Shown piece by piece: positions 23,095-35,282 of a stretch of 64,000 bases of DNA. The stretch lies in NCBI GenBank assembly GCA_029339505.1, contig JAQISU010000098.1, forward strand, positions 2,334,001-2,398,000, given 5' to 3'. How positions within the stretch are numbered: the first letter of the stretch is position 1; the number at the start of each line of letters is the position of its first letter. Below the pieces are notes generated by a model, which was not told the DNA's origin, did not search any database, and was given only the letters and a program-made list of their open reading frames with translations. A program made the translations under genes and the position numbers. The DNA comes from Unio delphinus. Taxonomy: Eukaryota; Mollusca; Bivalvia; Unionida; Unionidae.

Positions 23095-23235
23095 CTAATA
23101 ATGTGCACAAGACGTGACTGAAAGGGTGCAGGTTCATTACCCAGACCTGCTAATTTGTTGTGTCCTTGAGGATGATCCTTTACTCTCATTGTCTTGGTAC
23201 GTTATTCGTGTTGCTGTGCCATAAACACTAAACCA
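23095..23235 (+). repeat. tRNA-derived SINE, family D
   Basis: The B box 'gcaggttcattacccag' is followed by a body ending 'ttggtacgttattcgtgttg' and 'ctgtgccataaacactaaac'. That matches the tail 'gtgttgctgtgccgtagaca' of the copy at 37795-37950. The A-box region is decayed. Confidence 0.6.
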
Positions 23236-23312
23236 TATCATCACATCCCTAGCACAAAAGAAAATTTCATATATTTGCTCCAAAGAATGATTGGATCTTA
23301 TTCATCTGGAGT

Positions 23313-23525
23313 TACTGTGTATACTCGTGTAAAAGTCTGGTCCAACTGCAAACATCAAAGACCCTGATCTACTGGTGCATTATGCAATGGTAGATGATGA
23401 TTAGAGTCTTTACTGACCAGTCCTAACAAACTGCTCAGACCCAGATCTTACAGCACATTCTATGCTGACAGATCTGGTTCTACGAGTCTAAAACTGAATC
23501 TGACATGTAAATGAGTATACATAGT
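23313..23525 (-). repeat. Foldback MITE, near full-length (A then B)
   Basis: Outer repeat 'gtatactcgtgtaaaagtc'. Arm A is 'aaagaccctgatctactgg' with a partner around 'agagtctttac'. The linker is 'cagtcctaacaaactgctca'. B arms are 'gacccagatcttacagc' and 'gctgacagatctggttct'. The end is 'gacatgtaaatgagtata'. Confidence 0.7.
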
Positions 23526-23529
23526 ATAA

Positions 23530-24540
23530 AACAGGATGATTGTCTGCAATAGGATATGGGTGAAGTGTGACCCTGATGAATTGATAGCAAGCGGGTGTAG
23601 GTATGAGGGTAATAGTCATGTCTCTTCCATTCTTGACTGACATTTGTAAGTCTGGCAAACCACCCAGCTAATTGTGAACATATGCTGAATGGTATCGAGT
23701 ATTGTAACATATTCTCCTGTTTGAAATTTGTAGCATAAAATGAGTCATGTTATCTGGGTATTCACTAGTAAGACAATATGATCGTATCCCCCATCTAGTA
23801 GAGGGTTCTGAACCCTGCACAAATAATTTTTAAAAGTTTCTGAAATTTGATTTGGTGTCATAAGTGATGCAGTTCAATTGTACCCAGGCAAAAAAGTGTA
23901 ATTATCAGGGAGAACATGTCTCCAGACTTGTCAACATAGTCAGAAGATATCTGATCCAATTGACTGAATTATGAAGCCAAATGTGTACAGAATATATATC
24001 TAACTGTGGTAATTGAGACCAATTTACACAAGTCCCCTGAATGAACTTTGTGCAAACAAATTTACCAGGGATTCAATAATATACTTCATAGACAGTGTGA
24101 GCATCCACTAATCATCTTCAAACGAATTTAACACCACATTAAATAGGTCATACCCAGCAAGAATGTGTGTCGTACTTGAAACAAAATCTATATGATATCT
24201 TATCACAATGGGGGATCTAGATAGTATAATGTAAAGCTGTAGTATTCATAGCCTTATAATGGATGCCTGATCACATCAGAATCTATTTTATACGACATCT
24301 GACAAGCATTTTGTTGTAAGTTTATTCATTTTTCTAAGGGGTTCAGCAGGTAAATCTCGACTTTCACTGTAAATTTAGATCACATGTTAGTACAGGTACC
24401 AAGGTAAATCAAGTTTGCATTTTGATGGAATTAATGGCTGAACCATCCATGTAACATAATTGCCAAGGTAATCGTGAAGTGTACATGTAAAACAGTATAT
24501 GCTTATTATAATCTTAAAGTAGAGCAACTTAAAAGGGCTC
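23530..24540. other. No feature recognised
   Basis: Anonymous AT-rich DNA. I see no array, SINE boxes or coding motif. Confidence 0.4.
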
Positions 24541-24544
24541 AGCA

Positions 24545-24740
24545 TAGCAAATCACCACTTTCAACTGCATATTCCAAAGCCTGTTCCCTTCCCACTTTAT
24601 TTCCCACCCTCATCACTTGACAGTCGTCCAGCTCCCAATGCAAAGTTACAAATCACCACTTTTAACTGCACAGTGTGAAGACCCCCAGCCTCCCCAATTA
24701 CCCAACTTTTTCATACAACAGTGGCCCAGCTCATAATATA
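24545..24740 (+). repeat. ~102-bp duplication, diverged
   Basis: 'caaatcaccactttcaactg' near 24549 recurs as 'caaatcaccacttttaactg' near 24651. Each is followed by a C-rich stretch ('tccc', 'ccccag') and later by 'gtccagctc' or 'gcccagctc'. There are two units. A weaker third may lie at 24350 ('aaatctcgactttcactgta'). Confidence 0.6.
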
Positions 24741-25239
24741 TCTGTCACCATGGTTCAGAACAACAGAGTTTTTAAAGAAATTAGTTTTCTTACAAACTTG
24801 AACTTTCTATATTATGTCGTGTACCACTGCATCAATGTTAAAATAAAATAAACAGTACCGGTAGACTCCAAAACATTCAACAGGTTTCTTCCTTGCTTCA
24901 AAATGGTATTCTACTTAACATACTTTGTTAATGGTGTGGGAATGAAAAGGGGAACTTGTAGACAAATGTACTGATCGATAAACTGATGGACAATATTGTA
25001 AAATCAAATACTTTACCTTACAGCAGGTGTACAAAAAGGATGGGTACAATTACAAAATGTGGGAATCTGTTAATGGCCTGTAATTCAGATATGCAATTTT
25101 GAACAGAAATGATGATCTTGAAAGTTAATAATTGTTCAACTGAAAATGGTTAACTTAAAAAAGAAACAGAGTTCCTTGAATGAACAAGTTTGCAAAACAT
25201 AATTTTCAGGAATTCAAGATTTTTGAATTAGCTGTTGTA

Positions 25240-27130
25240 ATGGACATAGTGAATCTGAATCTGACACTCACTTTATTTAGGACCAACAAGGAATCTTAAG
25301 AAGCTTTCTGGTGGAAAACCCATTTTGAGATCATTTTCCATTTGGAAGAGCAATAACAACAGAATGGATGACATGGTGACCATATTCAATGCAAGTCTGC
25401 CACCATTTCTATCTAGTAACTAGATATCACAAGTCTTTTGGAGAAAGCAGAATGCCACTATGACCTGTTCTCTGGAAATGGTGACAAGATTTTCAAGATG
25501 ATCCTACCATTTTCATTTAATAGACATTGTAAGACATGCTAATACATGTATAACCCCATTCATCCAGGATAAATAGTAATAACAAGATTTTCATGAAGAC
25601 AACGGTGGAAAGCTAACTGAATGTTTAAATGACACCATTAGGACCATGCAGACATCATAAACAAGTTCAGTAATTTAAAAAAGCTGATACAACGATCAGT
25701 TCAGAAGGATTAGTGATCACATGATTTTCGAGACGGCCACTGAAGCAGCCATCAGATACTAGATCAGTGCCATTTTCATTTAGGGCCAACTAGACATCAC
25801 AAGCCATCTTCTGGTGAAAACCCTAATGACAACAACACCTTTCATTCAGAGAAATAGCCAAACCAAGAGTTTCAAGATGGCCTCTGTGATAGCCACAATG
25901 GACACAATATCAGACCCCTTTTCATTTAGAACAAACAAGAGATAGTAATACGTTTTCCAGTAAGACCCTATGTTAATATAGCTATTCATTCAAGAGGATT
26001 AGCAAAAACAAGATTTTCTAGATGGCCACTATGTCAACTATATTATCCATCAGATCCACACCACTTTCATTTAGCACTAACTAGGCCAGATGTTGGCAAC
26101 CTTTTTATATACATTGAATGCCACTTTTTTCTGGATTAATTATAAAATGAACAAGCATGTGCCACCTAGTGGCATGTGTGCTGTAGGTTGCTGACCACTG
26201 AAGTAGACATCATAAGAAGTCAAGACAAGTTTCCATTCATGAGCAGTAGTGATATGATTTTCAAAATGGCGCTGGTGGTCATATTGGATATCAGACTAGC
26301 ACCACGTTCATTCTGGACCAACAAGACATCATTAGAAGTCTTCTGGTGAAAACCTTGTGTCCACAAGAGTTTCCATTCATAATAAGTTGCCAAAACAATG
26401 TTTTCAAGGTCACTAGTAGCCATACTGAACATCAGATCTGACTTACTTTCATTTAGGCTTAAATGTACATCATAAAAAGCCTTTTAGCAATATCCCCATG
26501 TTTATAAGATTTCAAGTGGTCAACGGTACCATAATGGATGTCTGAGTAGCAACATTTTTTTTTATGGACCAGCTAGACCATGATGTAAAGTTTAATGTTA
26601 ATAAAATGTAGTTTAGGAGGAGTATTGATAACAATCTTGTGTTAATGGATGGATGGATGATGAACATCCCTTACATTCTACTGGTCTGTGACCAGTAGAC
26701 TTTCTTCTCAACTAGGACAAGCATGCTAACAAGTCACTCAAAGGGACTGATATTCCATTTACACTCTGAAAAGAATTTCAAGGAATTGAAAGTAAAACCA
26801 GTTTTTCTTTAAATATATGAGAGTTGAAATCTCAGATATTCTAGCAAATTACCTATTATGGTGACCATATAGCACATTTTCGAGATGGCCACTGTGGCAG
26901 CCATATTGGATGTCTGAATGGCACCAATTTTATTTACGACAATTAGACATCACAAGTCTTGTGGTGAAAATAAGACTTTCAAGATGGAGATGGTTACTGC
27001 AGTACCATTTTCATTTAGGACCAACTAGAAGAAGCCTTGAAGTAAGAAAAACACATGCCAATATGAACTGCCATTCAGGGGGGATTTAATGATCAACAAG
27101 ATTTTCAAGGCAGCATTTTCATTTTGGATT
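25240..27130 (+). repeat. Old ~140-bp tandem array 1
   Basis: A degenerate unit recurs roughly every 140 bp. Its words are 'tttcatttaggaccaactag', 'acatcataagaagtcttctg', 'gtgaaaaccc', 'ccattcag', 'aacaagattttcaagatggc' and 'gccatattggatgtcag'. Anchors on the 'accaactag' word lie near 25281, 25640, 25781, 25926, 26070, 26314, 26453, 26563, 26936 and 27015. A MITE interrupts it at 26087. A second array is at 55660-58240 and a single unit at 44695. The family is unknown and non-coding. Confidence 0.8.
26087..26200. mobile_element. Short hAT-type MITE inside array 1
   Basis: The left end 'CAGATGTTGGCAACC' and right end 'GGTTGCTGACCACTG' are imperfect inverted repeats of CAG-type hAT ends. The flanks are AACTAGGC (26079-26086) and AAGTAGAC (26201-26208). 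Both are one change away from AACTAGAC, the consensus of the host repeat, so an 8-bp target duplication is well supported. The 114-bp body includes 'tgccacctagtggca'. The 50786-50967 element is a relative. Confidence 0.85.
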
Positions 27131-27139
27131 GTTTCATAT

Positions 27140-27676
27140 CAAACAGACATTTTTCTTAAACCATTTAAATTACTGACATGCAAAATCCTGATCATCAATT
27201 GTAATCAAATCCTTTTGAACAAACTACATAAGTAAGAATACTCCACTGTTATGCTTGATAGCTATGTGGAACAAGTCATCAGATAGTAGACAAATGTAAC
27301 ATTTAATGGCTGTTTTTGCCCTGCAAAATTGTTCTGTTTCATTTTAAATTCTCCTTCTTGCCAGGTGTGGAGATAGCAGTTCAATTTTAGTCAATACCAG
27401 TGCCTAATGGCAATGGTGCTGAATGAGCCAGGACCAAATTGTGTCAAAGAGTATAGTCTTTATCATTCCAGATCATACAAAGGGTCAGCAATAATGATTT
27501 TATCTCAAAAGAAACAGAATACCAAAGGAATAACAAATATCATCTCAGGTATGAAGGTACTTCTGAGTGCAGGTTCTAAATATGATACCACAGAATTGTT
27601 TCTCTGACAATTGGAAATCCCTTTAATGCATGAAAAGGGTCAAAATTCTTATGTTAGTGTACTGTAGAGTGGGATG
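27140..27676. other. No gene seen
   Basis: Anonymous sequence between the ~140-bp array and a (GT)n tract. The 66-codon frame at 27407 has no recognisable motif. Confidence 0.35.
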
Positions 27677-27702
27677 GTGTGTGTGTGTGTGTGTGTGTGT
27701 GT
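27677..27702. repeat. (GT)n microsatellite
   Basis: About 13 GT units, directly adjacent to the 3' end of the following minus-strand SINE. Confidence 0.95.
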
Positions 27703-27705
27703 ATT

Positions 27706-28012
27706 TTTTACATAGCTATTAATAATTTTTCAGTCATATTTTTACCTAGCACAGGACATCATGCTGCGGACATGTAGCATCAGTCCCGGATTACCCATTA
27801 GGCAGAGTAGGCAACTGCCTATGGGCCCCATCAGGGGCCCCCATGAGACCGTGACCGTGTGTCTGGGGCCCCAAAAGTTTGACTGCCTATGGGCCTCCAC
27901 GGTGCTTAATTCGGCGCTGTGTAGCATCATGTCCCACCCAGTCACATTATCCTGACATCAAGCCAACCTGTCCTAACACTAACATCTTAAAGTTGAGAGC
28001 CAAGCCAGACAG
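27706..28012 (-). repeat. SINE family C interrupted by a nested MITE
   Basis: The tail ('aatttttcagtcatat') starts at the left. The body blocks 'catcatgctgcggacatgta', 'tcccacccagtcacattat' and 'cctgtcctaacactaacatc' match 19462-19768 in order. The tRNA-like head is not recognisable beyond 28012. The SINE is split at 27780 by a 139-bp element and resumes at 27928. Confidence 0.8.
27781..27919. mobile_element. 139-bp hAT-type MITE nested in SINE C
   Basis: The ends CAGTCCCGGATTA and its imperfect inverse TAATTCGGCGCTG are flanked by a perfect 8-bp duplication TGTAGCAT (27773-27780 and 27920-27927). 8 bp is the hAT hallmark. Internal inverted segments include 'gcaactgcctatgggcccc' and 'ttgactgcctatgggcctcc'. 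It has no coding capacity, so it would rely on a transposase made elsewhere. It inserted after the SINE. Confidence 0.9.
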
Positions 28013-28106
28013 CATACTCGAGTGGTAGTACACTAATTATGAACTGAAGTTTATAGTTCAATCCCTGCTGTCTGCATGTGTGAGGGTTTGTCTATGAGGG
28101 TTAAAC

Positions 28107-28424
28107 TTGGGCCTAACCGAGTAGATAATTTTTGCTGAGTACCGAATCCGAGTATTTGGATGTACTATTTGCCGGATCCGAGCACAAACTGAGTAGTAGG
28201 TGTGGCTCTGGAGAGTACCGTTTGTTTCATCATCGTATGCGAAGCTTAAACTTTTCATGTACAGTATACCGTAAATATCGCCAATAAGATGAAAAATTTT
28301 ATTATTAACTAAAATTATTATGTATTAAAAACATTTTTTTGGAAGTTCGATATTGTTTGAATTATTTTACTTGTAACCATTTGTGCCCGTATTATTTGCT
28401 GAGGCGAATTCTGGTTAGGCCCTT
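28107..28424. mobile_element. 318-bp MITE with 8-bp target duplication
   Basis: GGGCCTAACC near the left end and GGTTAGGCCC near the right end are inverted. Direct repeats GGTTAAAC lie at 28099-28106 and 28425-28432, immediately outside the ends used here. The terminal two bases next to the duplication do not pair (TT on each side), so the exact element boundary may shift by 2 bp. The interior has 'gagtaccgaatccgagta' type repeats and no coding frame. The 8-bp duplication suggests the hAT superfamily. Confidence 0.8.
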
Positions 28425-28439
28425 GGTTAAACCATATTT

Positions 28440-29650
28440 TCAGTACAAAGAAAGGTAGCCATAAATGCCAACACAAAATCAACCTCACCAAGCCTTAACA
28501 TTTCAATACAAAATTACACAAAATGAATTAAAATTGCTCTTCACAACATTTCAAATTTGCAATTTCACTTTGGCCTAGACTTTGTATTTCTATCCATATT
28601 TCACTAAAGTAAAATATTAAATATGTTACCATTTTAGGATTATGCATTTCTTCCATCTGTTTTAGTTGAAAATGCAAAACACTCTTTATTATGATGGAAG
28701 TATTTCTGAAAAAGTTTTAAGCAGGATTACCTATTTTTTTGTTTTAGGCAAAACCAACGGTTAGTCAATCAAAACAAAATCTTAAACCATAGTTCACATG
28801 ATTGTTTAATATTTCTAAACAGCCTTTAAGATTAATTTTTCCTTTATTAATAACTCATGCACAGATAAATTGCTAACCCACTAATAATGCGGGGTCAGGC
28901 ATGGATCCCTTTTTTTTTTTAAAAACCAGAAATTTACCCCTAAAATTTATTCAAATTTGTTGAACTTCAAATTGCAATCAAAACTGATTTTTCAGTCATT
29001 CTGTCATCAAAAACGGTAGATAGGACCTGGAAATTTTAATTAACATTATGAAATATCAAATTTAAAAATAGGTCATACAATTTTTTACATTTTCTTTCCA
29101 AACAATATTTCTAGTACAGCACAATTAACAATATGTAAGGAAAACTTCTGAACTAGTTCTATCTGTTTAGTTCCTTTTAAATGTAATTTCTCTTGTAATT
29201 AAACGTAAAATGCATTAATCTTTCATAACAGCTATGTCTGCGAGTATTTATCTGAGAACCTAATTAAGTGCCGACCATGTTTTGATAACTGACTTGCAAA
29301 AGTATTTGTTGTCTTGTTGCACTGAATTAAAAGTGAGCCTCCTTTGTACTGTCGTGTTGATTATGTCTTTTGAATAAAAAAAAAGGCGATTGAATAAAAG
29401 AAAAGTTAAAAGGCATGAAAATCTTAAAATCTTAAAATATACCAGCCTTGGTCACTTCATACACTTCATATGATCAATCAAAAACTGTTAAATGTTATTG
29501 TGTAACATAAACTATCTTCAATTAACCGACTCTTTCATAACTGTGATCAAAGATAGAATGGCAGCCAAATAAAATGAACACTTCTTTCAAAGCTTTATTT
29601 CACAGATACGGACCATTGTGGGCAAGCAAGTTTCAGATAATTCTTGAAAA
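28440..29650. other. No feature recognised
   Basis: AT-rich DNA. I see no gene, SINE box or tandem array. Confidence 0.4.
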
Positions 29651-29655
29651 AGCAC

Positions 29656-29658
<3 letters not shown>

Positions 29659-29740
<82 letters not shown>
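29659..29740. repeat. (GA)n microsatellite, ~82 bp, uninterrupted
   Basis: About 41 perfect GA units. The Ser-Leu repeat ORF on the minus strand is an artefact of it. Confidence 0.97.
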
Positions 29741-29743
<3 letters not shown>

Positions 29744-29744
29744 C

Positions 29745-30930
29745 ATTTTCTCCCATTTGGAGCCCCTTGTCTATAGCCCATATTAATAGCTGAGAGAAAC
29801 TAGGTGTAAAATGTATGCTTTCATAACCTTGACCTCCAATGAGACTGCAATTTTCTTGAAACCTAGGTCAATTACTTCTGACCTAGTGTTTACACAATCA
29901 GAAAATTTCTTTTCTTACCAAAATTAAAAGAAATACACCAAAATGAAGAATACTGTCTGAGATGAAGTATATGGGTTATCAACTTGTGTGTTCTTAAACA
30001 CCTGATAATAATTCAGCCCCCACCCACAATCATCACAATGATAATAGAAATCTGGGGATTCAATCATTGACTTTATATTACTCTGTTGTGGGTATAAACT
30101 TTTGGCCTTAATAATTATCAAAACCCTCCCTAATCTCTACAATAAAAACTCCTCACAATAATGTCCCAGACAAAAGTAAAGAGTTATCGAGAGATTGAGA
30201 AGGTTTGGGTGTCTGGGAGGCAGAAACTTGCCATGGAAATGTCATTTCAAAATAGTGTTTCGTCTATTCAGATAATGAAAGTCAATGATTAGTTAAATCA
30301 TATGCAAACACTCGTCTTCTTTACTGGAATACAAACCAAGCAAACATTTTAATAAAATTTAATTCTGACCAGCATTCAACTTGCCATTACTTAATTTATT
30401 AGTACCTTAAGAATACAAGCAAGGGTCCACTTGAAAACCTGTCAGTTTGGAATCTCTATTGCAGTTCTTACAATTTCATTGCCAATCTCAACAATGGATT
30501 CCAACAAAATTTAACTTTGCCTGCTGTGCTATATACAACAGCTGTATAACAATTTTCAATTTTTTTAAAAATCCCTGTTTACCTATCACGATATGACATA
30601 CAGAGAACTGGCACACAGAGACCACACTGAAAGATGGATAGAACCAAAAATGTGTCACTGGTAAAAAGCAAATCTTACGCACAAATCCAGCAATCATCTT
30701 AAACAATATAAAATATTTCCTGATCCAACTGTTTTTGTTCACAAGCCAAAAGCTTGCTAAATAAAAATAATTTTAATTTTTTAAAATGCACATTTTAAAG
30801 ATAAGTTCATTAAAAATATGAAAGACCTTTTTTTTCTGGGCACAATATAATGATGGAAACTTTTTAATTAATTTATTCATAGTGGCCATAAGGTAGATTC
30901 GGCCACAAAATTGTGTCACCATTTATAAAT
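29745..30930. other. No gene seen
   Basis: Anonymous AT-rich sequence. Short frames on both strands lack motifs. Confidence 0.4.
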
Positions 30931-30935
30931 AGTCA

Positions 30936-30937
<2 letters not shown>

Positions 30938-30982
<45 letters not shown>
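30938..30982. repeat. (ATT)n microsatellite
   Basis: About 15 uninterrupted ATT units. Confidence 0.97.
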
Positions 30983-30983
<1 letters not shown>

Positions 30984-30989
30984 GTCTGT

Positions 30990-32025
30990 GTCAATTAAAA
31001 AGCAATTAAATGTGAGGATAACTTTATATTACACATAACAGAAAGATTATAAAAATGCCATCACATGTTCCGATGGTAATTTATTACAATGCAATTACGA
31101 CACTTTACCTGATAGTGTGCTAATTGAAAGCTATTTTCTTATTCTTCACTTACTTTAACATCACTCTTTAATTTTGATTTCTGAATAGGTACCAGCTTTC
31201 ATTCTATATCATATCAATACATATACAATTCTATTCTACCTTCTGACAATGTGACACTTTGGTGTCATGTCTCTACATAAAAACAGGAAATGTGCAGCAA
31301 AGCCTCATTTAACATCAAAAGAGATTTATTTTTTTTATAAGATCCACTTGCTGCTAATTATGCCATCAAAGGAAAACTGTCAACCGGTATGCTGAATACA
31401 CATAAAGCAGAAACCAATTTGACCTTGCTTTGGCATGTGCTGTAATGTATTAGTCCTGCACATCCTATTTGGATTTTTTAAACACATATATGTATATAGA
31501 AATGATGCATAACTTTACCAGACAGCGCAGAAGTCAGTTTTCAGTAGAAAAACTTTATATATCAATACTGTCATGCTGTATTCATTTGCATAAAATTATA
31601 AAGAAAGTTCTGAAAATTTTAAAAATTAACATTCATGCTTTCCTGACATGAATTTTTCCATAACAAGAAAAGAACACCATTTTAAGATTACAAGTACCAT
31701 GTAATATTAAAAGATCAATTTAACGTGAGTGAAACAAAGCAGCAGATGGAATTTGTGGAGGACTTGTTCTGCCTGTTTTAGGTTGAAATTAATATCGTTA
31801 AACTGGGTCAACCCCTGGAGATTTTTGTCATTTTCAGCTGCAATGCAAGTAGGAAACACGTTGTGGGTGCTACTTCTGAATACATCCAAATACATCTACT
31901 TCCAAAAGATTTTAAATTAGCCTGATACTGAGTTGTATCATCATTTTTCAATGGCCATTTCGCATGCACATGTGCAGACACAGTCCTGGCCACTTTTTAC
32001 TCCCAGACCCTCCATTTTATCCTAC
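30990..32025. other. No gene seen
   Basis: AT-rich DNA with several overlapping chance ORFs on both strands near 31700-32000. None has a recognisable motif. Confidence 0.4.
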
Positions 32026-32029
32026 TTAT

Positions 32030-32330
32030 TGCATATTTACCTGTGTGCAGTTCAGACTGGTCTGCCTTAGATATCTGGCCAAATTCCGACGGCGATTTTT
32101 AGGTGTAAAAAAACAGGTCTCCAAAAATAGTTTTTTTTCTGTCTGTAAATTGTAATGTGAATAGAAAGTCCAGATTTGTTGGCATCATTGTAGAGCTTCT
32201 ACTGTCTCCTTTTGTGTAATACCACCCACTCTGGTGTATCTTAAATAACCTTGATGCTATAGAGCTCAAGTAGGGTACTACCTCCTGACCCATAAATGTG
32301 GTACCAGGGGTTAATGAGTTAAATAAACAC
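32030..32330 (+). repeat. Unnamed ~290-bp dispersed repeat (family E), copy 1
   Basis: This aligns with 35690-35985 on the same strand. Shared words in order are 'cagactggtctgccttagat', 'tggcca', 'aatgtgaatagaaagtc', 'catcattgtagagcttctac', 'taaataaccttgatgctata', 'tagggtacta' and 'ggggttaatgagttaaata'. It has no tRNA boxes or clear inverted ends, and the family is not recognised. Confidence 0.65.
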
Positions 32331-33134
32331 AAGATATTCTTGCTTATTTGAAAATTCGCAAAGAATCTTCTGCATGGCTTCTTTGTAAGTGATATTTAAG
32401 TTGTTGAAAAATTTGGTTAAAGTAATAAAACTTCATAACTTTTTACATATAGCTTTTTCCAAAAATAATACTTCTGTCTACCATTTATTTTTCTGTACTG
32501 GTCAGAGTGCATGCAATGGCCACCAGACTCATGAAGTATGTCCAATTCCAATTCCTTTTAACAAAATGAAACTGGGAGCAAAACATTCAAGTTACTCATA
32601 AATAAAATTATTTATATATTTACAGCAACAGTCCTGTTTCAACCACCTGCAGAGTGGGAAATGTGTTAATCAACTCAACCATTTTAGCTGTAGTGATATT
32701 TAGGTTCCAGAATTCAGTGGCTGAAAGACTTCCAGATGTGCATGTTGTCATTAAAAGAGTACATCAAAAGAACATGATGCAATAGATGGGCAAGAAAAGT
32801 TCAAAGACTTCAACTTGCTGCTGAGTGTTGGAGGTAGAAAAACCCCGAGATGTACACATGGTCATTATAAGAGTACATTAAATGAACTTTTGCTGTCATT
32901 ATTGTGTTCATTTCTGAGTATAGCTGAATAGTGCATGCGATCTCCAAATCAAGAAACTTTGAGACTTTGATAAAATGCCATTTGCAAGTCTCGATAAGAA
33001 TTTTGGGGTTAAATGGCAAATTGACAAAGATTATAGCAATATTCAGAAGAATGCTATAGTTGCTAGAACTGATAGTTTAGATGGAACAGTAGCCAAGTGT
33101 AAAAAATAAAGTTCATGATGACCAGCTTAGTGTT

Positions 33135-33376
33135 TGGTTGTTGTTTTTGTTGTACGGTTTAACGCCATTTTTCAGCACAAGACAGATTATACATGGCAGC
33201 CAGTATTAATGGTGGAGGAAGAACCCGGAAAGAACCACCGACCCACGAGAAGCTACAGGTGAGCTTTCTCACATACTCACATTGGCTGAATCAGAGACTT
33301 GACCCACGCAGACAGAGGTGAGATGGCAGTGATCTGTAACAGATTGCTTTAGACCACTCAGTCACTTGGGACCCTT
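33135..33376 (-). repeat. SINE family A, full-length, with 10-bp target duplication
   Basis: On the minus strand are the tRNA head (A/B boxes near 33350-33300), the body 'tcggtggttctttccgg' and the tail 'gctgaaaaatggcgttaaac'. GCTTAGTGTT occurs at 33125-33134 and again at 33377-33386. The tail side is the left end, where the plus strand reads (GTT)-rich. This is a structurally complete, moderately diverged copy. Confidence 0.9.
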
Positions 33377-33584
33377 GCTTAGTGTTAGGAATAAGACGTT
33401 TCCTTGGATGTGACAAAATCCAGCCACAGTCTGATGAGAAACAAGAGCTATATATCAGTTAAGTAAAGAATTTGGAAAATTAAACTCAATGACAACCACT
33501 AGTTCTTCTCATTTGGGCATTTTGTACATTCACGTATGCCCAATGTGCTTCTGGGATGGGACAGCACCTTTTGCTGGTGGGATT

Positions 33585-33900
33585 TGTAATTTACCAAACA
33601 TAAGTGTCCTGGACTCCCAGTTTTAAAATCCTAGAGACCTCTGAAAAAAACATTTTTCTTCTTTCAGTATGAGTGAGATTGACCTTTGACCTTTTGAACC
33701 AAAAATTTAAAGGGTTCTTCTTTACCAAGTGTGATAATTTTCTGCACAGTTTGGTAACTGAAGATGGTGGAGAGCTCATATTATGTAGATTATATTGTTA
33801 GCTAGAACAATTTTCTTTCTTTCAGCACTGAGGCTGACCTTCAAGTTCTTGAGCCTTCAACCAGTTGAGTACTTCCTCATCCCACGTACAGGTAGGTCAT
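33585..33900 (+). repeat. Diverged 'gaccttgac' repeat, segment 3
   Basis: 'gagattgacctttgaccttt' 'tgaaccaaaaatttaaaggg' 'ttcttctttaccaagtgtga' is followed by 'gtttggtaactgaagatggt'. A second unit starts with 'ctttctttcagcactgaggc'. It has the same word order as 21905 and 22495, with a period of about 135-170 bp. Confidence 0.5.
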
Positions 33901-34019
33901 ATGATAAACTCAGAACGACTGTTTCGGTGGTTAAGTTAAATAGTACATATAGTGTGAAACATTTACATCTTAAAAAGAAAATTTACTTTAAAGTTATTGT
34001 ACCTGAAAAGTAATTGCAA

Positions 34020-35275
34020 AACTGTATCAAGTATAGATTATAATTGAAACTTTTTTCAATTCTATTTGTAATATGACCAAGCCCCATGTAATGTCAGGGC
34101 TTGAAGGTAAACACCAAATAATGCAGGTGTGCTGTGAAACACTTCATTACAAAAATTCTATTGAAATAGTTTCAAAATAATTACTAACTGAATTATTTTC
34201 AACTGAACAACCTCTAGTCCAATATACTTAAATATCAAAGAAATATAATATCATAGGTGGAGTTAACTATAACAGATACCATCTTTGATTGAATCTGCAA
34301 CAAAAACTTGCATAATTACTTTCTTTATTTCTCATAAATTTTCTTCTTTTGTGACTGAAGGTCAAGATATATGCACCATTCAAAATTAATAACTTCACCA
34401 AAAAAAAAACTGCCTGATAGAATGAACTGTAGATTACACAATAGTAAGAAGTGTCATAGGTAGTCATGCTCAATCAGTTGATCAAAAGTTCATATTTAGA
34501 TATTGGACTGACATGCTGGCCCTGAACAAGGCAACTGTCACAATTACAGTACAGGTATTTACTCCACCTTAGGTAAATGAATCTATATCAAATATTTGTA
34601 TGTTCAAATTTTCCCATATGTATCTAGGCAAACAATGTATTTATGCCAAGTATTATAATTACTTGCTTTTCTTACAACTTATTTTTCACTTTTGCTCTTT
34701 TTGACTCTAACCTATAGCAAGCTTGCCTAAACTATTCGCATTCATAAATATAATCCAAAATAGTCCCTTACATTTTTTGTAACATTTTGTGTTGATTACA
34801 TTTATCAACTAGAAAATTATTCATAAAGAATTTCCTTGTCACCCCACCTCTTTTGCATAACCCCATAGCAAAATGTGCATGAGAAACAGACCTAACTGAA
34901 AAACAATTTAGATTTAGTAAGATGTCGCCAGTCTCTAACATACATCAACAAAGTTGTACGTCTTGGTGGCCAATAATGCCAAAAGAATTTATCGAAATGG
35001 AGAAGGAAAGAGACTTTGAATATAAGATTTAACCAAAGTCACTTATGTGTATAATATTAGTTAACAGTTGCCTAGAGTATACTCTGTACAAATATAAATT
35101 CTTTAAAACTACCATCACAGATAATTGTTTTCAAAAATATATTTTCTCCTGAACAAATTCAAACTTAATCACATATACATTACATTATATAGGATATGTC
35201 TTGTTTATTGATGCATCAATGCTGGGAAAGAGTGAAAATCAATGAGAATAGAGAGAATCATTCCATCTACAACGC
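34020..35275. other. No gene seen
   Basis: Anonymous AT-rich DNA. I see no repeat with firm boundaries. Confidence 0.4.
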
Positions 35276-35282
35276 AAAAGTT

